Notes: generated from the sequence alone by a model not told the origin. 64,000 nt of DNA from CBDDKZ01 sp965230415 (GCA_965230415.1 CBDDKZ010000005.1:4030001-4094000), one strand, 5' to 3'. Numbered from the stretch's first letter, positions 19,178 through 28,404 are shown. Made by a program: numbers and translations.

Positions 19178-20101
19178 ATGTTACTAAACAAGCGTATTCC
19201 TATTAAATACATTATTTCACTTATTTGGAAGGAGTTGATAATCGCTACGATTATTATTGGGATAATATCCTATTTTGACGAGTATTTTGAATCCTGGGGG
19301 ATCGCTTTTCCAATAATACCTGGTTTTCTGCCACCACTGGTCGGAACCGCTCTTACGTTAATACTTGCTTTTAGAATAAATCAATCTTACGATCGATGGT
19401 GGGAAGCACGAAAAATTTGGGGTGGAATTGTAAATGATACCAGAGCACTGATTCGTGAAGTTTCAGTAATGAGGAAACTGGATCACCATTCTGCTACAGA
19501 AAGCAGTGTTTTTAAAGATGAACTCATACGATTATTGATGGCATGGCTCTATTTATTAATTGCAGCGATGCGTAAACAAGCTCCTAATCAACGTCTTAAG
19601 AATTATATAAGTGAAGAACAATTAAAAAGATTAGACAATATTGATGCCAATAAACCCAGTGCCGTTCTTTATTTGATGATGGAACGTATACAAAAGGCCT
19701 ATGACGATCTTATTATCAATGAATATCAACAAATACAGTTGTCGAAAACTATCAATCGATTAGGTGAAGGAATGGGGAAGTCCGAACGTATAAAAAATAC
19801 CGTTTTTCCTAAGCTATATTCAGACTGGATAGATGTGATTATCTGGTTTTTTGTCATAATCATGCCGCTTTCTTACAGGGATCCTAATAAATATACCGAG
19901 TTCCCCGTATCTATATTAATTTCATCGGTGTTTATTTTATTGGAAAAGCTGGCAGAACGCATTCAGGATCCATTTGATAATTACCCTACGGACATTCCTA
20001 TTAATGATATTGTGAGTAAGCTGGACACCTATTCCTCTAAAATTCTGGGTTCAGACCCGGTACCTCCCGAAGGAATTAATGATGATTTTTTTGTTATGTA
20101 G
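19178..20101 (+). CDS. Bestrophin-like membrane channel (UPF0187)
   Basis: A 307-residue bestrophin/UPF0187 family protein. The family forms pentameric anion or cation channels; bacterial members include the crystallised KpBest. N-terminal helices WKELIIATIIIGIISYF and PLVGTALTLILAFRINQSYDRWWEARKIWGG carry the family signature (R-x-N-x-x-Y-x-R-W-W-E-A-R). A cytosolic helical region follows and a second membrane pair (IDVIIWFFVIIMPLSY; PVSILISSVFILLEKLAERIQDPF) carries the conserved IQDPFDNYPTDIP end. It is a stand-alone gene upstream of the propeller-SpoIIE gene with a 40-60 nt gap. Ion specificity cannot be inferred. Confidence 0.88.
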   Translation: MLLNKRIPIKYIISLIWKELIIATIIIGIISYFDEYFESWGIAFPIIPGFLPPLVGTALTLILAFRINQSYDRWWEARKIWGGIVNDTRALIREVSVMRKLDHHSATESSVFKDELIRLLMAWLYLLIAAMRKQAPNQRLKNYISEEQLKRLDNIDANKPSAVLYLMMERIQKAYDDLIINEYQQIQLSKTINRLGEGMGKSERIKNTVFPKLYSDWIDVIIWFFVIIMPLSYRDPNKYTEFPVSILISSVFILLEKLAERIQDPFDNYPTDIPINDIVSKLDTYSSKILGSDPVPPEGINDDFFVM

Positions 20102-20167
20102 TTCTAATCAGGATTATTTGAGAAAAATAACAGCCTTTTATAGGTGGTTTACGTATATTTTTTCAAT

Positions 20168-23100
20168 ATGGTCTTTAACAATATGATTGTTAAATGGTGT
20201 TGGTTTTTGCTTATTTGTTTAAACAGCATATGGGGATACGCTCAGATTACAAAAAGCAAAGCCAGGTTTCCAAAATTTATAGATACAACAAGCGTGCTTG
20301 TACCTCCTCCCACAGGAATTCGGGCTCAGAAGCCTAGGGTTACCTATGGTGATAATAGTATATTCGAGAATTGGAACAGTGATCGAGGCTTGAATGGTGC
20401 TTACATTTGGCAATTGACTGAAGATAGGCATGGTGAAGTGTGGATGGCTACAGATGGAGCTGGAATTATTCGTTTCAACGGCATGTATTTTTATGAATAT
20501 GGTGTAGATCAGGGCTTTCATGATGATGTGTATTATTGCCTCTTAGAAGATAAGAAAGGAAATATGTGGTTTGGAGGGCATACCGATGGGGTGGTTATTT
20601 ATGATGGGATCTACAAATATCATTTATATGGAGCAAATGGCTTGAAAAGCCATATAGTAACAACAATCTATGAGGACAAACGCGGCTTTATTTGGATAGC
20701 TACTAATGGAGATGGGCTTTATTGCTATAATGGAAAAGAGCTTATACATTATGACGATGAGCTTTGGATTCGAGATGTGCAGACTATTGTGGAGGGCGAT
20801 GACGGATGGTTGTATTTTGGGGGAAGCTATAATGGACGATCTCCAATAGCCATGTACAATGGGAAACGCTTTATCCCCTTTCGAAGATCAGACTTCGATA
20901 TGAAATTTGTTATGAGTTTACTTGTAGATAGTAAGGGCAATATGTGGGCCGGAAACAGAACTACACTCAATTGCTATACTAAGAACGCTGTCAAAAAATA
21001 CAATAGAAGTGATTTTATACACCATGGTATCAGGAGGATTTCGGAAGACATGTATGGCCGTATTTGGGTAGGGACAGAAGGTCGTCATATGGGGATGATA
21101 GAAAACGAACGTCTTCAGATAATTGATGCTGCTCAGGGTTTTTCTCCAGATAACGTTTTTTCAATCGACCATCAGGATGATGGAATTAATTGGGTTGGTA
21201 CTTTTGGTTATGGTTTGGTGAGGCACAAAGAAAATCCTTTTTTAACATTTTCGAATGTAAGAGCCGTTTTCTCGATTGAAGAGCTTGATAAGAATAACTA
21301 CATTTATGGTACCTGGGGTGATTCTGCACATATTTACAATCTTAATAAACGAACGTTTACACAGGTTGCACCAGCCGAAGACGCAGATTACATCGCTTCT
21401 TTTAAAGACGAAAAAGGAGATGTTTGGTTGGGAACCTGGCAGGGGAGGGTTGTGAAATACAAACAAGGAAACTTTGAACTGGTTCTCGAAGAGAACAATG
21501 TGCCTGTAAAAAGCATTTATAAGCAAGATGATGGGCTTGTACTTATTGGCTCCTGGAATAAAGGTCTGTACCAATTGGAAAACGGCAAACTTCGGCGAAT
21601 TTTTAAGGGTGTATTTAAAAATTGCGATATCAATGATATGCAGAAAGCAAAAGATGGGGGAATATTAATCGCATCCAGTATAGGGTTAAAAAAACTGAAA
21701 GATGGTAAAATATTCGATTTGAATTATGTGAAACGATATTCAGTACCAAGCTGCCTGAAGTATGACGAAAAAGGTAATCTCTGGGTAGGAACTACCAATA
21801 AAGGTGTTAACAGGGTGAGTCCGGAGGGTGAGATAACTCATTTCGACAGAACCCATGGTCTTTCAAACAATAATGTGAGAAGTATCGAAATCGATAGGAG
21901 TGGGCAAGTATGGATATGTACAGCGAATGGCCTGAGCTTATTAGTGAAGGACAAGGCGGCAAAAGGTGTCGATAGAAATTTTTGGACATATGGCTCAAGA
22001 GAAGGCTTTTCAGGAATTAGCTGTACCAGAGCCTCTGTTCTTGACAGCGAGGGTAATATATGGATCGGTACACAAAAGAATTTAACATTATTAGACCCCA
22101 CACATGCAGGTAAGCTACCCGCTAAACCGGAAGTTTTTATTGAAAGAGTAAAAATACATCATAACGATATTAATTGGACGGCATTAATTGGTAATACCGA
22201 TGATGATACCGTTTCTTTTAAACGACTGGAACCTTATTCTCTGGTGCCCTATGATTTGGAAATGAAACATAATCAAAACCACCTTACCTTCAATTTTAGA
22301 GCCAAAAGTCATACTAATTTGGATAAAATTGAATATCAGTACTTTTTACCAAATCATGATGACACCTGGCGCAGCTGGACCGCAGATAATGTTGCTGTTT
22401 ATTCAAATTTGGATTTGGGTAAACATGTATTACTGGTTAGAGCTCGTGATGCCTTTGGTCAGCGGAGTAAGACGCTGCGTTATAGTTTTGTGATCAGGCC
22501 TGCATTCTGGGAGACGACCTGGTTCAAAATTGTGCTGGCCTTGTGTATTTTAGGTATGATAATATTACTGTTCTGGTTGCGTATAAGATCACTTAATCTG
22601 GGACGTTTGCGCCTCGAAACAGAAGTCAAGAAACGTACTTTTCAAATTCAAAAGCAATCTCAGGATTTATTAAAAAAGAATGCACACATCACGGCTAGTA
22701 TTACCTCTGCAAAGCGCTTACAAGAAGCTATAATTCCATCCGAAAATGTACTTAAGGAAGCGATACCCAATTCGTTCGTATTCTACTTGCCTAAATCCAT
22801 TTTGTCGGGAGATTTTTATTGGTTCAATCAAATGGGGGATTATACCTTCGTGGCGGCGGCAGATTGCACGGGACATGGTATACAAGGTGCTATATTATCA
22901 GTTATATGTTATAATACCTTGAACCGAGCTGTTAATGAAATGAGGATTACCAATCCTGCAAAAATACTGAGTGTCGTTCGCGATTTAATTATTAGTAGAT
23001 TTTACAAGGCTGAAAATGTAATAGAAGATGGGATGGACATATCACTGATTGTAATAAACAATAAGACAAAACACGCTAAATGGGCCGGCGCATTTAATCC

Positions 23101-23440
23101 TTTGTGGGTAATCCGAAATAATGATTTGATAGAGTTAAAAGGAGATTTGCAGCCCGTAGGTTATACCTATAATATGCGGCCATTTACAGAATATGAGGTG
23201 CAGCTTCAGGAAGGAGATAAAGTTTACCTTTTTTCAGATGGATTTGCTGATCAATTTAGTGGTAAAGGGAATGTTAAATACGGCAGATCGCGGTTTAAAA
23301 AGTTGTTGCTGAGTCTTACAAATCATAGAATTGATGAACAAAGGGAGTTTTTAGAACATGAATTTAACAGATGGAAGGGCGAGAGTGAACAAATAGATGA
23401 TATATGTGTACTTGGTCTGAAAATTGAAGAAGATGCCTAA
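20168..23440 (+). CDS. Propeller sensor fused to SpoIIE (PP2C) phosphatase
   Basis: About 1090 residues. A signal peptide or anchor (WCWFLLICLNSIWGYAQ) leads into a two-component-type beta-propeller of many ~40-residue blades with motifs such as GEVWMATDGAGIIRFNG and GLSNNNVRSIEIDRSGQVWI (to ~residue 660). Then comes a Y_Y_Y Ig-like domain (~700-780), one transmembrane helix (~785-810), a coiled coil (~815-870) and a cytoplasmic SpoIIE/PP2C domain. The metal-binding acidic motifs are seen: SGDFYWF, AAADCTGHGIQGA, and DGFADQF. It probably senses a periplasmic ligand and dephosphorylates an unidentified protein. The start is uncertain (GTG 20144, ATG 20168 or 20183). Its stop overlaps the stop of the opposite gene. 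Confidence 0.88.
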   Translation: MVFNNMIVKWCWFLLICLNSIWGYAQITKSKARFPKFIDTTSVLVPPPTGIRAQKPRVTYGDNSIFENWNSDRGLNGAYIWQLTEDRHGEVWMATDGAGIIRFNGMYFYEYGVDQGFHDDVYYCLLEDKKGNMWFGGHTDGVVIYDGIYKYHLYGANGLKSHIVTTIYEDKRGFIWIATNGDGLYCYNGKELIHYDDELWIRDVQTIVEGDDGWLYFGGSYNGRSPIAMYNGKRFIPFRRSDFDMKFVMSLLVDSKGNMWAGNRTTLNCYTKNAVKKYNRSDFIHHGIRRISEDMYGRIWVGTEGRHMGMIENERLQIIDAAQGFSPDNVFSIDHQDDGINWVGTFGYGLVRHKENPFLTFSNVRAVFSIEELDKNNYIYGTWGDSAHIYNLNKRTFTQVAPAEDADYIASFKDEKGDVWLGTWQGRVVKYKQGNFELVLEENNVPVKSIYKQDDGLVLIGSWNKGLYQLENGKLRRIFKGVFKNCDINDMQKAKDGGILIASSIGLKKLKDGKIFDLNYVKRYSVPSCLKYDEKGNLWVGTTNKGVNRVSPEGEITHFDRTHGLSNNNVRSIEIDRSGQVWICTANGLSLLVKDKAAKGVDRNFWTYGSREGFSGISCTRASVLDSEGNIWIGTQKNLTLLDPTHAGKLPAKPEVFIERVKIHHNDINWTALIGNTDDDTVSFKRLEPYSLVPYDLEMKHNQNHLTFNFRAKSHTNLDKIEYQYFLPNHDDTWRSWTADNVAVYSNLDLGKHVLLVRARDAFGQRSKTLRYSFVIRPAFWETTWFKIVLALCILGMIILLFWLRIRSLNLGRLRLETEVKKRTFQIQKQSQDLLKKNAHITASITSAKRLQEAIIPSENVLKEAIPNSFVFYLPKSILSGDFYWFNQMGDYTFVAAADCTGHGIQGAILSVICYNTLNRAVNEMRITNPAKILSVVRDLIISRFYKAENVIEDGMDISLIVINNKTKHAKWAGAFNPLWVIRNNDLIELKGDLQPVGYTYNMRPFTEYEVQLQEGDKVYLFSDGFADQFSGKGNVKYGRSRFKKLLLSLTNHRIDEQREFLEHEFNRWKGESEQIDDICVLGLKIEEDA

Positions 23441-24009
23441 ATAGCCAAAGTAGCACTTCCCGTTTGCCAGGCCTTTAATATTTTTTTACTTCTGCTTTTA
23501 AATCCCGCAGTACTGTGCCCAATCTGGTCTTCGATTATTAATTGAAGTTCATCCTTAAACTCCGGGTATTTTTGTGATAGATAAAACAGGAGTGTCATGG
23601 CAAAAACTTTCACTGCAATTGATGCGTTGGAATCTGAAGTGAGGTAGTCAAAGCACTGGGTGCTGATCAGGCCTTCTGCTGATTCGGGTACTCCGGTAAA
23701 TTGAAAGAAACGAAGCACATGTCTTAAAGTCGTTTGATCTTTTGACGACGGTAATTTTTGAGCCAGCGCCTCCGCGTATTTCTTAGCATGTATTGGGTGA
23801 TGTTTGGCAAGTTCACTGAGAATATAAGAGGACCATTTGGCGGCATTATGAGATTTTTCGTCTTTTATATCGTAAGTTAACGTTAGCTTAATAAGCGCTT
23901 CGGTTAACCGCTCAGAAGCGGCGACCTGCTCTACCATTCGACGATATGTAGGTGTATCGTAGCGTTTTGATAAAATAGTTAGCTCCTCGCCTTCAATCAA
24001 CAAAGTCAT
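23437..24009 (-). CDS. HEAT-like helical protein of unknown function
   Basis: A 190-residue, all-helical protein with no signal peptide. Pairs of amphipathic helices such as NAAKWSSYILSELAKHHP, TLRHVLRFFQFTGVPE and SIAVKVFAMTLLFYLSQKYPE resemble degenerate HEAT repeats. I recognise no catalytic motif. It is transcribed toward the propeller-SpoIIE gene: the two stop codons overlap over 23437-23440. It lies 46 nt downstream of the HAMP-SpoIIE gene (which starts the other side), so it may be the last member of the yfiR/TPR/SpoIIE operon. A role as scaffold in that signalling unit is only a guess. Confidence 0.7.
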   Translation of the reverse strand: MTLLIEGEELTILSKRYDTPTYRRMVEQVAASERLTEALIKLTLTYDIKDEKSHNAAKWSSYILSELAKHHPIHAKKYAEALAQKLPSSKDQTTLRHVLRFFQFTGVPESAEGLISTQCFDYLTSDSNASIAVKVFAMTLLFYLSQKYPEFKDELQLIIEDQIGHSTAGFKSRSKKILKAWQTGSATLAI

Positions 24010-24055
24010 GTTGAAATATAAGCAATTATAATAAATTTTAAAGAGGGAGTGTTGT

Positions 24056-25885
24056 TTATTCTAACTTGAAACCGATTAAAAGAACATCATCAATCTGATG
24101 GTTCTTAGTTCCCATCCAATCAATCAATGAATTATTCATGATGTCGAGTTGTTCATCCATAGGTTTATCATGGATTTCGAAGAGTAGATTTCGCATGCGT
24201 TTAATCATGAATTTCCTGCCTTGGTCACCACCAAATTGGTCCTGATATCCGTCAGAAAATATATAGCATGTAATGGGAGCATCGGCATAGCTGATTTCAT
24301 GTTTGTTGTAGATTGTGTCGAAGGCTTGTTGATAACCACCAATTGCAGACTTGTCACCTTTGATCTGATGAATTTCTCCGTGCTTCACATAAATAAAGGG
24401 GTTCTTGGCACCCGCATACTCCAGTATTTTATTTTTCTCGTCTATGCGGCATAGTACCCCATCCATACCATCCATGTTATGAGTCTGCTTTTGATTTAAT
24501 ACATACTGAATTTCTCTATTTAACAATTCAAGTACTTTTTCCGGTGAGCTTTCGCCAGTGCTCGTTATCCTGTTTAACAGGTTTATGCCAATCATTGACA
24601 TGAAGGCCCCGGGTATACCATGACCGGTACAATCTACGGCCGCAATCATAAAACGATCGTCGTCTCCTTTTTGGTGATTTTCCCCTTCGCTTACTAAGTG
24701 GTTACCTGTTCTCTTTAAGTTATGAAACCAATAAAAGTCACCTGATACAATGTCCCTCGGTCTGAAAAGGACGAAGGAATTTGGCATGAATTCCTTGATA
24801 TAGTCATTCATCGGAAGAATTGCACGTTGGATTCTCTCTGCATAGGTGATACTGGCCGTGATTTGTTCGTTTTTTTCTTCAACAATCTCTTTTTGTTTTA
24901 CTAACTCCTGCGTACGATCTTTGACCTTCTCTTCCAATTCATAGGTGAGAGTATATAAATCATCGCGCATTTGTAGCAAGGCCATTCCCAACGTGTCATT
25001 TTCGCTTAGAGGCTGAAACTCGGATTTGAAGTTACCTGAACCCACGTTACGGGCAAATTTTATCGTACGTTCAAGGCTGTCTTTGTGCTCATCGAGTGCA
25101 GAAGACATTTCCCCGATTTCATCTGTGCGAAGCGAAATCTTATTTTCAGATGGAAGAACGCCTTTAGACATTCGTAGTAAGATTTTCTTCAGTGTATCTA
25201 CAGGTCTTACAATTGATCTCACTGTAAGAAAGGCGATAATGATACCAGAAAGAGCAAGTATTGTTCCTGATATGTAAACGACATTTTCCAACAAATGAAA
25301 GGAACTCACCATATTAAAACTGGCTTTTTGAGCTCTTTTCTGTTCAGTTACAATTACTTCGTTGAGTATAGAAAGAATTTGGTTTGTCAGTATGTCGACT
25401 TCACCACCAGTTTGTACCATCGGATCTACCATGAATTTGATCATGGCGTCCTCATAGCTTGTGAAAGCGTTCAGCTGCTTCATAATATCCTGATGGATGA
25501 GCAACAGCCTATCCATTAACTTAAACACACTATCAATTTTTACCTGGTCTTTTTTGGTCCATTTTTGAGCCAGGTTTTGTATGATTACTTTTTCTTTGGG
25601 GTATTCCTTGTTAATAAGCTGGATGTGTGATTTTTTTTCATCCGTATCCTGATTTTGCTGGGTAACCCAGTTATTTATACCGAGTTTGGAATTAACAACA
25701 AGCAGGTTGAATTCCTTCAAAGCGTCAACGGAAGGAACATGCACTTCCATTACTTCATTATTAATACGCCTACTTTGTGTGAGTGTATATGTTGTAAGAA
25801 CGAAGACCAAGGATGTAATGAAAATTAAGGTCAGGAAGCTCAAACCTATTCTTTTTCCTATGGTGAATCTTCTTTTAATTGGCAT
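24056..25885 (-). CDS. HAMP-domain SpoIIE (PP2C) phosphatase
   Basis: A 609-residue membrane-bound signalling phosphatase. Transmembrane helix 1 (IGLSFLTLIFITSLVFVLTT), a periplasmic four-helix-bundle sensor of ~150 residues, transmembrane helix 2 (VYISGTILALSGIIIAFLTV), a HAMP linker (~220-275), and a long coiled coil (YELEEKVKDRTQELVKQKEI) precede the SpoIIE domain. Metal-binding motifs are SGDFYWF, AAVDCTGHGIPGAFMSMIG and FSDGYQDQFGG. It would dephosphorylate a Ser/Thr-phosphorylated partner such as an anti-sigma antagonist, but none is encoded nearby. It is third in a row with the yfiR-like and TPR genes (29-nt gap to the TPR gene). Confidence 0.88.
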   Translation of the reverse strand: MPIKRRFTIGKRIGLSFLTLIFITSLVFVLTTYTLTQSRRINNEVMEVHVPSVDALKEFNLLVVNSKLGINNWVTQQNQDTDEKKSHIQLINKEYPKEKVIIQNLAQKWTKKDQVKIDSVFKLMDRLLLIHQDIMKQLNAFTSYEDAMIKFMVDPMVQTGGEVDILTNQILSILNEVIVTEQKRAQKASFNMVSSFHLLENVVYISGTILALSGIIIAFLTVRSIVRPVDTLKKILLRMSKGVLPSENKISLRTDEIGEMSSALDEHKDSLERTIKFARNVGSGNFKSEFQPLSENDTLGMALLQMRDDLYTLTYELEEKVKDRTQELVKQKEIVEEKNEQITASITYAERIQRAILPMNDYIKEFMPNSFVLFRPRDIVSGDFYWFHNLKRTGNHLVSEGENHQKGDDDRFMIAAVDCTGHGIPGAFMSMIGINLLNRITSTGESSPEKVLELLNREIQYVLNQKQTHNMDGMDGVLCRIDEKNKILEYAGAKNPFIYVKHGEIHQIKGDKSAIGGYQQAFDTIYNKHEISYADAPITCYIFSDGYQDQFGGDQGRKFMIKRMRNLLFEIHDKPMDEQLDIMNNSLIDWMGTKNHQIDDVLLIGFKLE

Positions 25886-25914
25886 CGATATAAATTTTAA
25901 ATCGGAAAAATAGA

Positions 25915-26814
25915 TTATTTATCGTTTAGCTGTTCAAGTTGATTTTTATATTCCTCCGACTTTTCGAATTCCTTGAGACTAAAATAAATACCTTGTAAAC
26001 CTTCCAAAATATTCTTGTTCCGGGGTTCCTGTTGGTGTGCTTTAAGCAAATACGGTAAAGCCTTTTTGAAAAGTTCTATCGATTTGTCCTCTATTCTCAT
26101 CAGTTCTTCTATATCTATAAAGTCCATATTGTCTATTAAGACGACACCCTCATTATAGTAGAGCACGCCCATATTTATGGTCGCCTCAAAATTTTCTGGG
26201 TCAAGGGTGAAAACATGATCATAAGAAGCTCTTGTATTCTCCAGGTAATCCATACGCTTGGTATGTGTCATGAAATTGCGCATAAATACTTCTCCACGAG
26301 CTAAATAGTATTGGATTTCTGCTGATTTTTTGTCGAAAGAAGGGTCCAGGTTACCAATATACGTACTGAAAAACTGAAACAACCTGTCTGCGGATTCCAT
26401 TCGGAATTCACTTGACATTTGCAGTGCGTGGTTGTAAGTGGATTTCACGATGAAATTCATGTTCTTCTTGGAATCAGCTACATATTTGCCTGAGTTATCG
26501 AGCTCCACTACATTCAGAAATGAAGTGAGACAAGGTTTTCTGTATTTTAACAGGGTATCGGCATTACGATTGGCTTTATACAAACCTTTATAAATATAAC
26601 CTCTGGTATACCATGCACGTGCATCATTTTTTGTGCTTTCATGTACTACTACCTCGTCAATTATAGTTTGAGCCTCTTCGAATTTTTTATTTGCTAAAAG
26701 CTCTGAAGCCTGTTTTAGCTTATCGACTTGACCAAAAACATTTACCGACAGGCAGAAAACCGTGATCAAAACAGCAATACGTCGGTATTTTGAGTTATTG
26801 CTAATAAACACCAT
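25915..26814 (-). CDS. Secreted TPR protein
   Basis: A 299-residue protein with a signal peptide (YRRIAVLITVFCLSVNVFGQ) followed by TPR-like repeats: LKQASELLANKKFEEAQTII, DARAWYTRGYIYKGLYKANR, YDHVFTLDPENFEATINMG and KKALPYLLKAHQQEPRNKNI, with the classical A-x-x-x-x-P periodicity at the end. It is predicted periplasmic. The start overlaps the end of the yfiR-like gene by 14 nt and the SpoIIE gene begins 29 nt after its stop, so the three are almost certainly one operon. A role as a periplasmic interaction module feeding the membrane phosphatase is plausible but inferred. Confidence 0.82.
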   Translation of the reverse strand: MVFISNNSKYRRIAVLITVFCLSVNVFGQVDKLKQASELLANKKFEEAQTIIDEVVVHESTKNDARAWYTRGYIYKGLYKANRNADTLLKYRKPCLTSFLNVVELDNSGKYVADSKKNMNFIVKSTYNHALQMSSEFRMESADRLFQFFSTYIGNLDPSFDKKSAEIQYYLARGEVFMRNFMTHTKRMDYLENTRASYDHVFTLDPENFEATINMGVLYYNEGVVLIDNMDFIDIEELMRIEDKSIELFKKALPYLLKAHQQEPRNKNILEGLQGIYFSLKEFEKSEEYKNQLEQLNDK

Positions 26815-27358
26815 CTGCTAAATCGATTAGTTTTGAACTTACTTCCAGTTGATTGCTTACAATATTTCCTTTGTTAATCTCAAACTTCTGTTTGCTATCA
26901 ACTGAAAAGAAATTGATGTGTGCACCCTTTTTTGCCAGGTCGGGGCCATCAGTAACAATCAAAATATTTTTTCCTTTGGTTTTTGAAATAATATTGCTCA
27001 AATCACCTGTTTTATCTTTTGTCACATATAAAATGTGGCACTGGTTTAAGTCATTAAGAGTGGCGTATTTGTTGACTTTGATGCTTTGTGATCCAATCTT
27101 TCTCGATTGTACCATCTGATTACAAGAGCTGATCAGGGATGGATATTCTCCCAGAACACCGATAACGAAATTTCCACTTTTCTTGGAAGAAGGCCAATTG
27201 ACGTAATTGGCAAAATTATATAAAAAAACTGCCTTTAGCTTGGCATTTGTATCTCTATTAAGCCCACTTGGTGATTGTGTATTAACAAAGTTATGCGAAC
27301 ACATAGCCATTGCTAATATTATCAACACAAGAGATCTTCCTAAAAGTTTTAAATTCAT
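26801..27358 (-). CDS. YfiR/DUF4154 family periplasmic protein
   Basis: A 185-residue protein with a signal peptide ending near FVNTQ. The body fits DUF4154 (YfiR): KLKAVFLYNFANYVNWPSS at the start, FVIGVLGEYPSL, the small-domain strand QSIKVNKYATLNDLNQCHILYV, and NILIVTDGPDLAKKGAHINFF near the end. In Pseudomonas, YfiR is a periplasmic repressor of the diguanylate cyclase YfiN. In Bacteroidota the family often sits next to sensor proteins that lack GGDEF domains, as here. It heads the operon with the TPR protein and the HAMP-SpoIIE phosphatase. By analogy it could inhibit that phosphatase's periplasmic domain. Confidence 0.85.
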   Translation of the reverse strand: MNLKLLGRSLVLIILAMAMCSHNFVNTQSPSGLNRDTNAKLKAVFLYNFANYVNWPSSKKSGNFVIGVLGEYPSLISSCNQMVQSRKIGSQSIKVNKYATLNDLNQCHILYVTKDKTGDLSNIISKTKGKNILIVTDGPDLAKKGAHINFFSVDSKQKFEINKGNIVSNQLEVSSKLIDLADGVY

Positions 27359-27481
27359 TTTATTTAAAGTTCCTTTTCTAAAGGTGTATATAAATAAATC
27401 AATAATGAATTATAACGATTATTATTCATTGCGGTTTTGAAAATGATGCTTTTATTATGGAATTCTTTCTACAAAAGCACG

Positions 27482-27513
27482 TTTGTTGACTAAATAATCC
27501 TAATTTAGTTTTG
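27482..27513 (+). promoter_or_regulatory. Promoter of the 68-aa ORF
   Basis: TTTG (27482-27485), 20 nt, then TAGTTTTG (27506-27513): a full -33/-7 Bacteroidota match. Predicted start of transcription is near 27520, with a ~40-nt leader before the ATG at 27560. Confidence 0.6.
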
Positions 27514-27559
27514 CGCAAGATTACACTAAATCTCTAATTTATTAAGCTTCTAAATTAAA

Positions 27560-27766
27560 ATGGCATTTTATAACAGTAATATGCAAGATGAATTGTACAA
27601 TTTGCCTGCTTCGGACAGGGAACAGATTATGCAATCGCTACATAGCGCCATTGCGGATGGAGAAGCCAGGATCGAAATTGTATTAAACTATTTTAGAGAA
27701 GGAGAAAACCTTGTAGTGTTCGATTATCAGTACAGTGAACTCTACAAGGTTTACGATAGAAGATGA
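27560..27766 (+). CDS. Small acidic protein of unknown function (68 aa)
   Basis: A 68-residue protein with no signal peptide or membrane helix. It is acidic in the first part (DELYNLPASDREQIMQSLHS) and ends in an aromatic stretch (VVFDYQYSELYKVYDRR). I do not recognise the family. Reality as a gene is supported by a complete promoter upstream, an ATG start, no overlap with other genes, and a stop only 8 nt before the convergent YqaA-type gene. It stands alone on this strand. Confidence 0.6.
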   Translation: MAFYNSNMQDELYNLPASDREQIMQSLHSAIADGEARIEIVLNYFREGENLVVFDYQYSELYKVYDRR

Positions 27767-27774
27767 TTTTAGAA

Positions 27775-28404
27775 TTAGGCTATTGCCATGCTAAATGCGG
27801 CGCCAGCATAAATGGAATACCTTACAAAACGGAGTGAACCAAATAAAAGTAAATTTTTGAAGCGGTAGTTAACCAAACCGGCCGCAATACATGTTATTGA
27901 AAACGGAATAGGTAATAGTGCTCCCGCAGCTATTAATAATCCACCCCATTTTCTGACGTTTTTAATGTTTTTAGCGAGTCTATTGTTTAAGTAATTATTG
28001 ATGAAATCCACTTTTACCATAAGTCGGCCTATTCCATAGGAGATAATGCCTCCTGTAAAGGATAAAGTGGCAATAAACAATAAAAACAATTTTGGAAATG
28101 CTGATTTAAGTGACCAGGCTACAAATATTTCGGGAGGGAGTAAACCCAGAAATGATTCACTTATGAAGAATGTGAGAAAGACACCTTCCGGAGAAAATGC
28201 AGCGACCATTTCGTTTAAAAGATCGCTTAAGTCCAATATGAAAAGATCAATACCTAATAGTAGAAGAATAATCGTAATAATAGGCCAAATAGATTTTTGG
28301 ATACTGGACTTTATAAATGAATAGAAACCTGTAAATCGATAATAGCGGTGCAGTGCCTGTATTCTGACTCTTACTTTTGCACTTTGCTGCATTAATTCCT
28401 TCAT
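27775..28404 (-). CDS. YqaA/DedA-type (VTT domain) membrane protein
   Basis: A 209-residue membrane protein. Helices include WPIITIILLLLGIDLFIL, GVFLTFFISESFLGLLPPEIFVAW, LFLLFIATLSFTGGIISYGIG and GGLLIAAGALLPIPFSITCIAAG. The re-entrant segments E-S-x-x-G-L-L-P-P-E and P-I-P-F-S carry the prolines typical of the SNARE-associated/VTT fold (YqaA branch of DedA-like proteins), linked in other bacteria to lipid scrambling or undecaprenyl-phosphate recycling. A basic amphipathic N-terminus precedes the first helix. It is monocistronic on this strand; 28405-28591 shows no gene. Confidence 0.8.
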   Translation of the reverse strand: MKELMQQSAKVRVRIQALHRYYRFTGFYSFIKSSIQKSIWPIITIILLLLGIDLFILDLSDLLNEMVAAFSPEGVFLTFFISESFLGLLPPEIFVAWSLKSAFPKLFLLFIATLSFTGGIISYGIGRLMVKVDFINNYLNNRLAKNIKNVRKWGGLLIAAGALLPIPFSITCIAAGLVNYRFKNLLLFGSLRFVRYSIYAGAAFSMAIA

